Positions 32,035 through 42,173 are shown, counted from the stretch's first letter. The stretch: DNA of 64,000 nt from Actinomycetes bacterium (GCA_023418575.1 JAEZZM010000043.1:1-64000); one strand, 5' to 3'. Notes: generated by a model from the letters alone, not told the origin. A program made the numbers and translations.

Positions 32035-33318
32035 TTACTTCTCTTTACTAATCTTTTCAATTCCACCCATATATGGAACTAACGCCTCTGGGATGAGCAC
32101 GCTGCCATCTTCTTGCTGATAATTCTCAAGAATTGCAGACATAGTGCGACCCACAGCAAGGCCTGAACCATTTAGCGTATGAGCATAGCGGCTTCCTTTA
32201 AAGTTTTCAGGATCACGATACTTAATATTTGCTCGTCTAGCCTGGAAATCACCACAGTTTGAGCATGAAGAGATTTCTTTATATGCACCATAGCTGGGCA
32301 GCCAGACCTCAAGGTCATAGGTTTGACGTGCACCAAAGCCCAGATCTCCTGTGCACAAATTAATAACTCGATAAGGAAGGCCTAGGCGTTCCATAACCTT
32401 TCCTGCCTGCATGGTCATATGTTCAAGCTGCTCATCAGAATTCTCTGGAGTTGCAAACTTAACCATTTCTACCTTATCAAACTGATGCAATCTGATTAAA
32501 CCACGGGTGTCTCGGCCAGCAGACCCCGCCTCTTCTCTAAAGCACGGAGTAAAGGCGGTATACCATAGTGGGAGATCCTTTGCCTCAAGCACCTCATCAC
32601 GGTGAATATTGGTTAACATAACCTCTGCTGTTGGAATCAAATATAAGCCATTATCAACATGGAAGAGATCTTCTTCAAATTTGGGCAGCTGACCGGTTCC
32701 GTACAAGGTATCACCATTAGCAATAACAGGTGACCACCATTCCTTAAAGCCTTCCTCAATATGCATATCAAGCATGAAATTAATAAGAGCACGCTCCAAG
32801 CGCGCACCCAAACCACCAAGCAAAACAAAGCGTGATTTAGTAAGCTTAACTCCACGCTCAAAATCTAAAATATTAAGATCAGTTCCCAAATCCCAGTGAG
32901 CCTTAAAGTCAAAGTCAAATTCACGTGGCGTACCCCAACGGCGAACTTCAACATTTTCCGTCTCATCCTTACCCAGCGGGGTGTTTGCAGAAGGAATATT
33001 GGGAATGGTGGCGATAAGATCATGCAGCTCTTGCTCTACAGAAGCTAATTTTTCATTGATGGCATCAATTTGAACATTGAGCTTGCGCACCATTTCTTTT
33101 TTAGCCTCAGCCTCATCAGCCTTGCCGGCTGCCATAAGAGCACCTATTTCTTTTGAACTAGAATTTCTACTTGCCTGCAGCGATTCTATCTCTGAGATCA
33201 TGGAGCGACGAGACTCATCAAGCGCTAAAAATCCCTCGCGATCCCATGAACTATTGCGAGATTCCATAGCCTTATCAAGTGCATCTGGATTCTCACGTAC
33301 AAATCGCATATCAAGCAT
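32035..33318 (-). CDS. serS: seryl-tRNA synthetase
   Basis: 427 residues, class II synthetase. N-terminal coiled-coil arm (about 1-110, ending ELHDLIATIPNIPS), motif 2 (FREEAGSAGRDTRGLIR followed by LHQFDKVEM) and motif 3 (NGSGLAVGRTMSAILE) are intact. AGGAGGT lies four bases before the ATG. It charges both tRNA-Ser species found in this window. No neighbours suggest special regulation. Confidence 0.95.
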   Translation of the reverse strand: MLDMRFVRENPDALDKAMESRNSSWDREGFLALDESRRSMISEIESLQASRNSSSKEIGALMAAGKADEAEAKKEMVRKLNVQIDAINEKLASVEQELHDLIATIPNIPSANTPLGKDETENVEVRRWGTPREFDFDFKAHWDLGTDLNILDFERGVKLTKSRFVLLGGLGARLERALINFMLDMHIEEGFKEWWSPVIANGDTLYGTGQLPKFEEDLFHVDNGLYLIPTAEVMLTNIHRDEVLEAKDLPLWYTAFTPCFREEAGSAGRDTRGLIRLHQFDKVEMVKFATPENSDEQLEHMTMQAGKVMERLGLPYRVINLCTGDLGFGARQTYDLEVWLPSYGAYKEISSCSNCGDFQARRANIKYRDPENFKGSRYAHTLNGSGLAVGRTMSAILENYQQEDGSVLIPEALVPYMGGIEKISKEK

Positions 33319-33474
33319 AGTGACCTCCTGGTTAATAAATGATTGCGTCTAAGTTTTGACATCCTAAACCTAAAAGGATGGATAAAAGCTACCGACGCAG
33401 CACACAATTTTTGTGTGAATTTTCATTATAATGCTTCTATACAATAAATTCGACCTTAGTGGAGCTTAAGAGCT

Positions 33475-33729
33475 ATGCAGCAAGCACAAGAATTATTTAA
33501 TTGGTTATTTGGGACTATGCAAGGTGTACTGTGTCTCATTGGCTCAGGTATGCTCTTCTTTTTTATTCTTGCTTTTCTTTTAGAGCGCAAAACTCACAAA
33601 CTTTATTTTCACCATCCTGAAAAAGAGGACGAAGAGTCTTATTTAGACAGCTTGTTTAATTCCGATAAGAACGAAATTAATTCTGATAAGAACGAGACAG
33701 AAGAAAAAGATTCCAGTACAAGCAAGTAG
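33475..33729 (+). CDS. small single-pass membrane protein
   Basis: 84 residues. One hydrophobic helix (about 17-37, VLCLIGSGMLFFFILAFLL) and an acidic, repetitive tail with two NSDKNE units. GGAG lies about 12 bases before the ATG, a weak site. It sits between serS (divergent) and tRNA-Leu (convergent). No family recognised. Confidence 0.6.
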   Translation: MQQAQELFNWLFGTMQGVLCLIGSGMLFFFILAFLLERKTHKLYFHHPEKEDEESYLDSLFNSDKNEINSDKNETEEKDSSTSK

Positions 33730-33756
33730 ATTAAAGCTTTGCAAAACGTAAGAGAA

Positions 33757-33843
33757 TGGTGCGGGCGAAAGGACTTGAACCTTCATGAGCCAAAGCTCAC
33801 ATGGACCTGAACCATGCGCGTCTGCCAATTCCGCCACGCCCGC
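33757..33843 (-). tRNA. tRNA-Leu(CAG)
   Basis: Reverse strand class II tRNA: acceptor GCGGGCG/CGCCCGC, anticodon stem CATGG/CCATG with loop TTCAGGT giving anticodon CAG, long variable arm, T arm GGTTCAAGTCC, encoded CCA. Confidence 0.94.
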
Positions 33844-34016
33844 GCAAAAATTAAGAATACCCGTTTTCTAGCAACTTGTCTAGAGCCTGCTTATAAGCCT
33901 ATAAAAGCTGACGATAAGAACGGCACTATTAAGCTTGCTTGTCTGTCTATATATTGTCTGTCTCTACATATATACTAGCTTGCGCTAAATCAAGACAAGG
34001 CAGCTACCGCTAGTTA

Positions 34017-34709
34017 CTAATCAACTCCCAGACTTTTTTCTGCATCACTCACATTTTTGTCTAGGCGCTCAGCAGCTGATCCAAGCTGTGAAGCCAAAGA
34101 AGAAAGGCCTCCCAGGGCAGAAAAGTCTCCTTCTTGTGCGGCCAAACCCAATTGTGAAAGCTTAAGCGCCTTAGCTGCAAGCTCTATAGCAGAACCTTGA
34201 GCTGCCCTTAACATATCCTGAGTAGCTTTTGGAAGGCTGTCTGGCACTTCTTTGTTACTAAAACTCTCTTTAAGTTTACGGGCGTTTTGACCAAAGACCG
34301 CTAAATCCTTACTGCTGAGAGCACTTGCTTCTCGCAAAAGTTCAGGGCTTTGTTCTCCTGAAAGCAGAGCCTCAAGAAGCTCTGCTTTAATTGAAGTTCC
34401 TGCTATCAATAAGCTCATAGGATCTTGTAAATCCTCTTTCCACTCAAGATAATCCTTACCTTGTGTGGGGTCAGCAAAGTCTTCGACACTTAGCTTGGAC
34501 TTTCCTGGGCTATAGCTTTTACCTGTAGCATTTTCATAAGCACTGGCACCAGGTGCAGACTGCGGTAAAACCACCGCCACGCCCGTATCAATAAGCTCTG
34601 CTGCCTGAGGATTTGACTTCAATAGATAGCTATATCCAAATGAAATAAGAGCCAAAAGACAGATTAAACTTAATAAGAAGCCTCTGACAATACGATGTAA
34701 TCTGCGCAT
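34017..34709 (-). CDS. hypothetical membrane-anchored protein
   Basis: 230 residues. An N-terminal helix (about 10-30, FLLSLICLLALISFGYSYLL) acts as signal anchor; the rest is outside and mostly helical with heptad-like Leu/Ala spacing (KALKLSQLGLAAQEGDFSALGG, SQLGSAAERLDKNVSDAEKS). No cysteines or catalytic motif are seen. It is divergent from the kinase gene at 34779, sharing a short upstream region, and may belong to the same envelope function. Family not recognised. Confidence 0.65.
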   Translation of the reverse strand: MRRLHRIVRGFLLSLICLLALISFGYSYLLKSNPQAAELIDTGVAVVLPQSAPGASAYENATGKSYSPGKSKLSVEDFADPTQGKDYLEWKEDLQDPMSLLIAGTSIKAELLEALLSGEQSPELLREASALSSKDLAVFGQNARKLKESFSNKEVPDSLPKATQDMLRAAQGSAIELAAKALKLSQLGLAAQEGDFSALGGLSSLASQLGSAAERLDKNVSDAEKSLGVD

Positions 34710-34778
34710 CTCATCACCTTATTTATGCTAATAGTTTAAGCTATACAATATAATCTCTTCCCTGAAGAAAGGATGGTC

Positions 34779-36818
34779 ATGCGACCAGAGGTCCATAAAG
34801 GAGAAAAAATCCTCAACCGTTATAGGGTGGTAGAAATCTTAACAAGCGGCGGCTTTGCTCTTGTATATATCTGTTGGGATGAAAAGCTTAAGCGCCGCGT
34901 TGCCATTAAAAGCATACCACTTACAGATGAGATGGGTATTCCTCTTGGATCTGCTATTGATGAGGCTTTATCTGAGGCACGCACCTCTGGTTTTCTCAAC
35001 CATCCCAATATTGTAAGCATGCTTGACTTTGAGGAGGATGCCTATAGCGCCTACCTCATTATGGAGCATATTGAGGGATGTACCCTAGCAGAGCTCATTG
35101 AAAAGGCTGGTATTGTGCCCTTTGATGAAGCTGCGCATATTATAGAAAGCATAGCTTCTGCCCTAAGTTACGCCCATGAAAACGGAGTCCTTCATCTAGA
35201 TATAAAACCTGAGAATATTCTTATTGATAGAGCCGGAACCATTAAACTTACTGATTTTGGCATGTCACGATTAGCCAGCCTTGCGGGTTGGGAGGGCGCC
35301 CTGGGTGGCACCTTAGGTTATATGCCGCCCGAGCAGCTCCAAGGAAGAAAACCTGATGAGCGTACTGACATCTTTGCCTTTGCCGCCCTTGTATATGAAA
35401 TGTTGAGCGCTGAGGCCCCTTTTAAAGCAGAGTCTTTTGAAGATTCAGAGCATCTCATCTTAATGGGCCCTAGAGATTTACAAGAATATGACCCTGAGCT
35501 CAGCCGTGAACTTGAATTAGTCTTGCTGGAAGCGCTCTCTCCTATGCCTGATATAAGACCTAGCAAGATTGAAGATTTTTGCGATAAACTCTTAGCTCAT
35601 CTAGGCAAGCCCAGAGAAGGAAAAATCTCTTTAGTACAAACGCTCGCAGAGCTTGAAGATGACAGCCCCGAGCCTCCTACCCTACCACTTAATATAGAAA
35701 AAAGTGCTGAGCTTAGCTTGCTTGATACATACGGCAATAAGATACGCAATCTTATTGCATCTGCCTTTGACGCTTTGCTCTATGGAGGCATCTCTTTGGT
35801 ATCTTTGCAAGCTTTCTCCGCAAACTTTGAGCTCAGCGCCAGTATTTATTTTGTAGCCCTAGCCATTTGTGCTATAGGATTTTTCTTTCCCCACTTTGCT
35901 TTTGCCTTAAGCATAAGTCTCTTTTGCTTAACCTGCATCTTACAGCTCACGCAAACGCTTAGCATTGCTAGTTTTCTAGCCCTAGCATTTTTTATCATCA
36001 CTGGTCTGTATTGGGCAAAACGAGGTCGTCATTACCCGCATGAGTTGCGCATGATAACACTCCCCGCTCTTTTAGGCCCACTCTCTTTAATATGCGCAGT
36101 TCCCTATATTATTGCCGCCTCATGCTCGGTATACAAACATAAGGATATGCGCCCCTTACTACTTTTTGGCGCACAGCAAAATCCTGATAAAGCAGATTAT
36201 GATCCTGCAGATTTTCTAATTGAGAATGCAAAGCCTGCCTCTGATCAAGTCTTTTATCGCCATGGACTGAAAAGCAGTTTGCCTCTTGTACTTATTCTTG
36301 CAGCATTTTCTTTCAGCTTTAGCCTTATATATGCACTCTTTGCACGATCAGATAGCGTCTTGCATTTTAGCTCTATGCTTCTTCAAGCAGCCCCTGCCCA
36401 AAACCTATTTAACGGCTCCTTGCTCTTTGTTTTGCTCTTTTGGTTTTTTAGCACAAGCCTCTTATCACTTATATGGAAACAGTGTTGGTATAAAAACTTA
36501 CGTGCCTACAGTGAATTGCAAGAACAAATTGAGCTTGCTACCAAAGAGGCTGATATGTCTATAGAGCGACATTACCAAGCTTATGAAAACTACCGATCTT
36601 GCAAAAAAAGAAATGCGTTTTGGCTTGTGCTGGGCTGCATTTTTATCACAATTGTGAATTACCTGTTACTTGCCCTTGCTGAGAGCGTGAATTCTGCTGG
36701 GGATTTACTGTTTTTATCACCATATAGCCTACTAGCATTGCTTGCCTCGGTTATACTGTACTTTTGTATTTACTACGCGGTTGGAGTAGACCTAAGAGAG
36801 CGTTTGGAGCATGCTTAA
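34779..36818 (+). CDS. Ser/Thr protein kinase with membrane helices
   Basis: 680 residues. Kinase domain (about 15-275): glycine loop SGGFALV, lysine in VAIKSIPL, catalytic loop GVLHLDIKPENIL, DFGMSRL, and GTLGYMPPEQL. The catalytic Arg of HRD is Leu (HLD), a non-RD form. The remaining 400 residues have about seven hydrophobic segments in two groups and no PASTA repeats. An ATG at 34773 overlaps the Shine-Dalgarno; GAAAGG is six bases from ATG 34779. The stop (TAA) is followed at once by the GTG of the FHA gene, so it opens the cell-wall signalling operon. Confidence 0.85.
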   Translation: MRPEVHKGEKILNRYRVVEILTSGGFALVYICWDEKLKRRVAIKSIPLTDEMGIPLGSAIDEALSEARTSGFLNHPNIVSMLDFEEDAYSAYLIMEHIEGCTLAELIEKAGIVPFDEAAHIIESIASALSYAHENGVLHLDIKPENILIDRAGTIKLTDFGMSRLASLAGWEGALGGTLGYMPPEQLQGRKPDERTDIFAFAALVYEMLSAEAPFKAESFEDSEHLILMGPRDLQEYDPELSRELELVLLEALSPMPDIRPSKIEDFCDKLLAHLGKPREGKISLVQTLAELEDDSPEPPTLPLNIEKSAELSLLDTYGNKIRNLIASAFDALLYGGISLVSLQAFSANFELSASIYFVALAICAIGFFFPHFAFALSISLFCLTCILQLTQTLSIASFLALAFFIITGLYWAKRGRHYPHELRMITLPALLGPLSLICAVPYIIAASCSVYKHKDMRPLLLFGAQQNPDKADYDPADFLIENAKPASDQVFYRHGLKSSLPLVLILAAFSFSFSLIYALFARSDSVLHFSSMLLQAAPAQNLFNGSLLFVLLFWFFSTSLLSLIWKQCWYKNLRAYSELQEQIELATKEADMSIERHYQAYENYRSCKKRNAFWLVLGCIFITIVNYLLLALAESVNSAGDLLFLSPYSLLALLASVILYFCIYYAVGVDLRERLEHA

Positions 36819-37691
36819 GTGAAGCTACTCAAAAATTTTGAACATAAAATGGCCTCAATAATGGAAGGTTCTGGTGCGTCCCGCGCAGCTCAATCTAAGA
36901 CTGTGCTGCCCTTTAAGAAACTTGCTCGTGCCCTCATTAAGGAAATGAAGCACGAGACTATGGTCATTGATAAACAAGATGTAGCGCCTTCACTCTATAC
37001 TATTTTAGTTAGCCCCCAAGATAATGCTCTTATGTCGCGCTATTATGCAGAGCTCAGTAAGGAACTTCAGCTCTTTTTAGAAGAGCAGGCTCGTGAATTA
37101 AACTTAAGCTTTGAAGAGCGTCCCTTGGTTCGTTTTGTCGTAGATCAAAAATTAAAAAATGGACAATTTTTCCCTATAGTAGAAAATGTTCCTGCTGTGC
37201 TTATGGCACAGCTTCGCCGAGAAGAACAGGCCTTTTTAAGCGGAAAGCCCCTTCCTTTATATGGCTTTGCCTCAGGAAAAATGCGCATGGGGGCTTCAAG
37301 CAGTATGAACATGGAGCTTTCAAGACCTCTGCCAAAACTAGAAGATCAGCTTCAACAACTACATACACGACAGCAAGAAGCATATCCTCAGAACATGCCT
37401 GCTCAAAGCCAGGCATACCTCATTAATCTTGCTATTGGAAAGCGCTACGCTCTTATCGCACCCCAAACTTTGGTTGGCAGAGATGAAACACAGGTGGATA
37501 TTGCAATTTTTGACAGCAATATCTCACGTAAGCATGCAGCCTTTATGTATGAGCAGGGTTGTTGGATAGTTGAGGATCTTGGCTCTACTAATGGCACAAA
37601 AGTAAATGGTCAACGCATCGTTCAAAGAGAGCTCTTGAGCGGTGATAAGCTTTGTTTGGGCACCACTGAGCTGGTCTTTGAGGAGGCCTAA
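36819..37691 (+). CDS. fhaA: FhaA-like protein (DUF3662 + FHA domain)
   Basis: 290 residues, GTG start directly after the kinase stop. N-terminal DUF3662 region (about 1-125, with YTILVSPQDNALMSRY), a Gln-rich linker, and a C-terminal FHA domain (about 205-285): VGRDETQVDIAI, NISRKHAAF and DLGSTNGTKVNGQR. In actinobacteria FhaA binds phosphothreonine on the cell-wall machinery under PknB control. The C-terminal residues meet the next gene without a gap. Confidence 0.9.
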   Translation: MKLLKNFEHKMASIMEGSGASRAAQSKTVLPFKKLARALIKEMKHETMVIDKQDVAPSLYTILVSPQDNALMSRYYAELSKELQLFLEEQARELNLSFEERPLVRFVVDQKLKNGQFFPIVENVPAVLMAQLRREEQAFLSGKPLPLYGFASGKMRMGASSSMNMELSRPLPKLEDQLQQLHTRQQEAYPQNMPAQSQAYLINLAIGKRYALIAPQTLVGRDETQVDIAIFDSNISRKHAAFMYEQGCWIVEDLGSTNGTKVNGQRIVQRELLSGDKLCLGTTELVFEEA

Positions 37692-38105
37692 GTGATAGAT
37701 CTTATCTTGCTTGCTGGTCGCATTCTGCTTGTTGTTTTGCTCTATATCTTCCTTTTTTCTGTTATGAAAACAGGAATTGGACTGGTTAAGGGCCAAAACA
37801 AGGAAGGCGCGCTTTGGAGCATTGTGGTAGACAAAGGCCCCAAGGCTCTACGCGGTCTTAAGCTTAATGTTTTGGGCCCCATTGTAGTGGGGCGCTCCCC
37901 TGGCGCAGATATTGTAATTCCAGAGCCTTACGTATCTGGTAGACACGCCCGTTTTGGTCTTCAAGGGCCTGCCCTTATTGTAGAAGACCTGGGTTCAACT
38001 AATGGGACTTTGGTAAATGGCCACCCCGTATTAGAACCCTGCAGCCTAAGAGATGGTGACTGCATAGAAGTGGGCGATGTCATCTTGAAGGTGAAACGTA
38101 AATGA
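37692..38105 (+). CDS. fhaB: FhaB-like FHA domain protein
   Basis: 137 residues. GTG start directly after fhaA. One N-terminal membrane helix (about 3-22, LILLAGRILLVVLLYIFLF) then an FHA domain: IVVGRSPGADIVIPEPYVSGRHA and VEDLGSTNGTLVNGHP. FhaB recruits phosphorylated partners such as FtsW-type synthases. It overlaps pstP by four bases (ATGA), a sign of translational coupling. Confidence 0.9.
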   Translation: MIDLILLAGRILLVVLLYIFLFSVMKTGIGLVKGQNKEGALWSIVVDKGPKALRGLKLNVLGPIVVGRSPGADIVIPEPYVSGRHARFGLQGPALIVEDLGSTNGTLVNGHPVLEPCSLRDGDCIEVGDVILKVKRK

Positions 38106-39346
38106 ACTTAGCCTTGTCTTCTAAAAAAACCAAAAACGCAGCAGATGAAGGCGCTTTGCTAAAACAAAAGAAGCTTCCCTTACGTTGGGCGGCTCGAACT
38201 GAGGTGGGCTATACCCGAGAGCATAATGAGGACTCCTACCTCTTACAACCTCCCTTATTTGCCGTAGCTGATGGCATGGGTGGCCATGAAGCTGGAGAAA
38301 TAGCTAGTTCAATTGCTGTAAATACCCTTGCAAATGCTGCTCCCCAACATGCTGATGCACAGGCCTTGGGTCAGGCCATAGAAAGTGCCAATCTTGCTGT
38401 TATTCAAGCTGCCGATGAGGGCTTGGGTAAACCCGGTATGGGCACCACCTGCACTGCAGCCCTTATCGAAGACAATAAATTAGCCCTTGCGCATGTGGGG
38501 GACTCTCGTGCCTATCTTTTACACAAAGGTACCCTAACCCGCATTACCCATGACCATAGTTTTGTTGAAGAGCTCGTAGAATCTGGTGAAATTACCGCTG
38601 ATGAAGCGCGCAAACATCCCAATAGATCAATCATTACACGCGCTTTAGGCTCGGATAAAAATATGTATGCTGACCACTTTGACTTAAGTGTTGAAGCTGG
38701 TGAGCGTCTGCTCTTATGCTCTGATGGCCTCTCTGGCATGCTTAGTGATAAAGAAATTGAAGACATAATGGTAAGCTCGCCAGGACCTGATGAGTGTGTT
38801 CACTCCCTTGTGGAAGCCGCCTTAAGAGCAGGTGGATATGACAATGTTACGGCTGTGGTTGTTGAGGTTGAAAATGACGGTGTCCAGCAAAAGAATACAC
38901 GTCATACCCTTAGAAACATTGCACTCTGGATAGCCAGTGTCTTAATTGCTTTGCTGGTAGTAAGCGGCGGTATTATGCTTTATGCCTCACGCGCTTGGTA
39001 TCTTATTGATCATCAAGGCTATGTAGCAGTCTATAAGGGAATCCCCGGAAGTTTTGGACCCTTTAGTTTAAGTGATTTACAAAACGTTACCACCATAGAA
39101 ACAAAAGATCTGGCTACATCTACCGCCAAGCGCCTTAAGGATGGTATAAAGGTCTCTAGTTCCAAAGAAGCTCAAGATCTCCTTAATTCTTATCGTGATC
39201 AAATTGAACAAGGAGCTCGGGCAAAAGCAGAAAGCACGCCTTCTCCAGAAGAACGTGAGCAACAAGCCTTAGTACAAGGAAATGAAGAAGCAGAAAGTCT
39301 CTACGTAAATCCTGCTGATGAGTATGAGGAGGTAGCTCATGACTAA
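38102..39346 (+). CDS. pstP: PP2C-family Ser/Thr phosphatase
   Basis: 414 residues. PP2C catalytic domain (about 28-265) with the metal-binding motifs NEDSYL, VADGMGGHEAG, VGDSRAYLL and SDGLSGML, and GGYDNVTAVVV at its end. A membrane helix follows (about 275-297) and then an external part of about 115 residues. It opposes the kinases of this operon. It overlaps fhaB by four bases and the next gene by eight. Confidence 0.92.
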   Translation: MNLALSSKKTKNAADEGALLKQKKLPLRWAARTEVGYTREHNEDSYLLQPPLFAVADGMGGHEAGEIASSIAVNTLANAAPQHADAQALGQAIESANLAVIQAADEGLGKPGMGTTCTAALIEDNKLALAHVGDSRAYLLHKGTLTRITHDHSFVEELVESGEITADEARKHPNRSIITRALGSDKNMYADHFDLSVEAGERLLLCSDGLSGMLSDKEIEDIMVSSPGPDECVHSLVEAALRAGGYDNVTAVVVEVENDGVQQKNTRHTLRNIALWIASVLIALLVVSGGIMLYASRAWYLIDHQGYVAVYKGIPGSFGPFSLSDLQNVTTIETKDLATSTAKRLKDGIKVSSSKEAQDLLNSYRDQIEQGARAKAESTPSPEEREQQALVQGNEEAESLYVNPADEYEEVAHD

Positions 39347-42158
39347 GCGAAACACTGAGCTTTTGCTTCTTTGCGGTGCAATACCTCCCGTGATCTTGCT
39401 GTATGCCATGTTTGTCTTAAACACAGGAGCAAGCGTTAATTTTCAAACACTCATTGTGCCCATAGGACTTGCACTTGCCTTTGCAGTTGCACACGTAGCT
39501 GTACGCTTTTTGGCTCCCCAAGCAGATCCTGCACTCTTACCTTTGGTCTTTGCACTCTCTGGTATTGGCATAACCTTTGTTACAAGACTAGCCCCGCAAC
39601 TTGCCATACGTCAGGTGGCCTGGCTCTTTCTTTCTATTGCTGCCATGATAGTAGTGCTTTTACTTATACGCAGCATAGAGAGTCTCTCAAAATATCGCTA
39701 TTCCATTATGGCTTTTGGTCTTATTTTGCTTATTTCACCTGTCTTTATTGGTGTGGAGCGTTGGGGATCAAAGCTTTGGATTGATGTTGGCAGCCTCTTT
39801 TCATTTCAGCCTGGTGAGCTTGCTAAGCCCCTTATCGTTCTCTTTTTGGCTGCCTACTTATCAGCCAACCGAGAACTTTTAGCTATTTCTGAACGCAGCA
39901 TCTTGGGCTTTAAGATTCCGCAGTTAAGAACCTTAATCCCCATAGTGCTCATGTGGCTTATTTCCTTAATCATTGTAGTATTTGAAAGAGATTTGGGCTC
40001 TGCTCTGCTTTTCTTTGGTCTCTTTTTGCTCATGATTTATACCGCCACAGGCCGTTTTGACTATACCTTGATTGGCATTTTGCTTTTGGCTTTTGGTGCC
40101 TGGTGTGCATACCACATCTTTGGGCATGTTAAAACCCGTTTTGATATTTGGCTTGATCCCTTCTTGGACCCCTCAAATAAGGGTCTGCAAATTGTGCAAT
40201 CACTCTATTCTTTAGCAGACGGCGGGCTTATCGGCACTGGTATTGGCAGGGGTATGCCAACAAAAATCCCCGTTGTTGAAAGTGACTTTATCTTCTCGGC
40301 TATTGGAGAAGAAATGGGGCTTTTGGGGGGAGCTGCCGTCATCCTGCTTTACATTCTTTTTGCTGTGCGAGGCTTTTTAACAGCTTCACGTGCAAAATCT
40401 GATATGGCAGCCTTTAGTGCGGTAGGTCTTACCAGCGCCATCTCTTTACAAGCCTTTATCATTATTGGTGGCGTTACCAGGCTTATTCCCCTCACTGGTA
40501 TTACCTTGCCCTTTATGAGTCAGGGAGGAACCTCTCTTTTATCAAGCTTTATGATTGTAGCCATCCTGCTACGCTGCGGTGATTCTGCTACCGGTCATGA
40601 AACTGAGCTCTCTGGTGACGGCATTGGTGATATCCAAGTTGGCGATAAGATCAAGCCTTCTGCCTCCCATAGCATTAAGCTTAAAGATCGTTTTAATACA
40701 CCAGAATCAGGTGTTTTGGGCCGCATTGCTTTGGGGCGTCGTCTCACCATGATTTTGAGCTTTTTTACCCTTTGCTTTGCCCTTCTTATTGGCAACCTTA
40801 CCTATATTCAGGTTATCAAAGCCTCTGAATATAAGAGCATGCCGGGCAATAATCACACTATAGCTCGAGCAAGTTTTATTGAGCGTGGATCTATTTTAAG
40901 TGCTGATGGCCTAAGCTTAGCAGAGTCTGTTCAGCAAGAAGATGGCAGCTACAAGAGAAGCTACCCTCAGGGTGATCTTGCCTCTCATGTATTGGGCTAT
41001 GTTTCCACACGTTTTGGAACCAGTGGTATAGAGGCAAATCAAAATGAGGTCTTAACTGGTAGAGCTTCATATGCAAATCTTACTGATGCTCTAGAAGCCC
41101 TATCAGGGCGCACCCCTCCAGGAAATGACGTAGTCTTGACGCTTAACTCTCAGGTGCAACGAGCAGCCCAGCGCGCTCTTGCTGGTGTGAAGGGTGCTGT
41201 TGTTGTCATGGATCCTCGCAATGGTGCGGTACTTGCTATGGCAAGTTCTCCCACTTATGAGGCAGATAATATTGCAGAGATTTTAGACTCTGGTGATAGC
41301 AGTAATGACTCATTATTTAATCGTGCAACTAATGCACTCTATGCTCCCGGATCAACCTTTAAGGTTGTAACCCTTGCTGCAGCTCTTGATAGTGGCACTG
41401 CAAGTTTAGACAGCCGCTATGATGGTTCAGGGCCTATGGATATTGGTGGAGCAAAAGTAAGCAACTTTGGTGGAGCCTCATATGGTCGTGTTGATTTAAA
41501 AACAGCTACCGCTAAATCTATCAACACCGTCTTTGGACAGCTAGCAGTCCAACTTGGTCCTGAAAAATTGGTAGATTATGCTCATAAATTTGGTTATGGC
41601 AACCAGGTGGGTAGTGGCTTTACCGCCAAATCCTCCCTTATGCCGCTCCCAAAAGAAATGAGTGTATGGGAAACAGCTTGGGCGGGATGTGGACAGCCTG
41701 TTGGCCAGCATGAAAGCCCTGCAGGTCCACAAACCACCATGGTACAAAACTGCATAGTAGCAGCAACCATAGCCAATGGTGGTATAGCCATGGAGCCTTA
41801 TTTGGTTGATAAGATCTTATCGCCTGAAGGAGAAATCATTTCTACTAACTCACCACGCACCTTGGGCAAGGTTATTTCTGCAAGCACAGCTGAGCAGGTT
41901 AGAAGCGCTCTTAAGGATGTAGTTGATGAGGGTACGGGTAAAAAGGCCCAAGTTAGAGGAGTTGAAGTAGCAGGTAAGACAGGTACTGCACAAACCAGCA
42001 AAAAAACGCCTGACTCACTCTTTATTGGCTTTGCTCCCTATGAGAGGCCCAGCGTGGCTATATCAGTCATTGTAGAAGAAGCAAAAGATAGAACTGGTGC
42101 AAGTGTGGCTGCACAGGTATTGCGCGCCGCCCTTATCGCCCAGGGTGTTATTCAGTAA
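39339..42158 (+). CDS. fused FtsW/RodA-type glycosyltransferase and penicillin-binding transpeptidase
   Basis: 939 residues. The N-terminal part (about 1-425) is a SEDS polytopic glycosyltransferase with about ten helices and the PFMSQGGTSLLSSF motif; a helix near 465-488 then anchors a class B penicillin-binding protein: dimerisation region from about 500, SxxK in APGSTFKVV (about 670), SxN in KSINTVFG and KTGTAQ near 880. In Mycobacterium and Streptomyces, rodA and pbpA are separate adjacent genes; here one polypeptide holds both polymerase and crosslinker. It sits between pstP and pknB, as rodA-pbpA do elsewhere. Confidence 0.93.
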   Translation: MTKRNTELLLLCGAIPPVILLYAMFVLNTGASVNFQTLIVPIGLALAFAVAHVAVRFLAPQADPALLPLVFALSGIGITFVTRLAPQLAIRQVAWLFLSIAAMIVVLLLIRSIESLSKYRYSIMAFGLILLISPVFIGVERWGSKLWIDVGSLFSFQPGELAKPLIVLFLAAYLSANRELLAISERSILGFKIPQLRTLIPIVLMWLISLIIVVFERDLGSALLFFGLFLLMIYTATGRFDYTLIGILLLAFGAWCAYHIFGHVKTRFDIWLDPFLDPSNKGLQIVQSLYSLADGGLIGTGIGRGMPTKIPVVESDFIFSAIGEEMGLLGGAAVILLYILFAVRGFLTASRAKSDMAAFSAVGLTSAISLQAFIIIGGVTRLIPLTGITLPFMSQGGTSLLSSFMIVAILLRCGDSATGHETELSGDGIGDIQVGDKIKPSASHSIKLKDRFNTPESGVLGRIALGRRLTMILSFFTLCFALLIGNLTYIQVIKASEYKSMPGNNHTIARASFIERGSILSADGLSLAESVQQEDGSYKRSYPQGDLASHVLGYVSTRFGTSGIEANQNEVLTGRASYANLTDALEALSGRTPPGNDVVLTLNSQVQRAAQRALAGVKGAVVVMDPRNGAVLAMASSPTYEADNIAEILDSGDSSNDSLFNRATNALYAPGSTFKVVTLAAALDSGTASLDSRYDGSGPMDIGGAKVSNFGGASYGRVDLKTATAKSINTVFGQLAVQLGPEKLVDYAHKFGYGNQVGSGFTAKSSLMPLPKEMSVWETAWAGCGQPVGQHESPAGPQTTMVQNCIVAATIANGGIAMEPYLVDKILSPEGEIISTNSPRTLGKVISASTAEQVRSALKDVVDEGTGKKAQVRGVEVAGKTGTAQTSKKTPDSLFIGFAPYERPSVAISVIVEEAKDRTGASVAAQVLRAALIAQGVIQ

Positions 42159-42173
42159 TAGGAGAGACGATAC

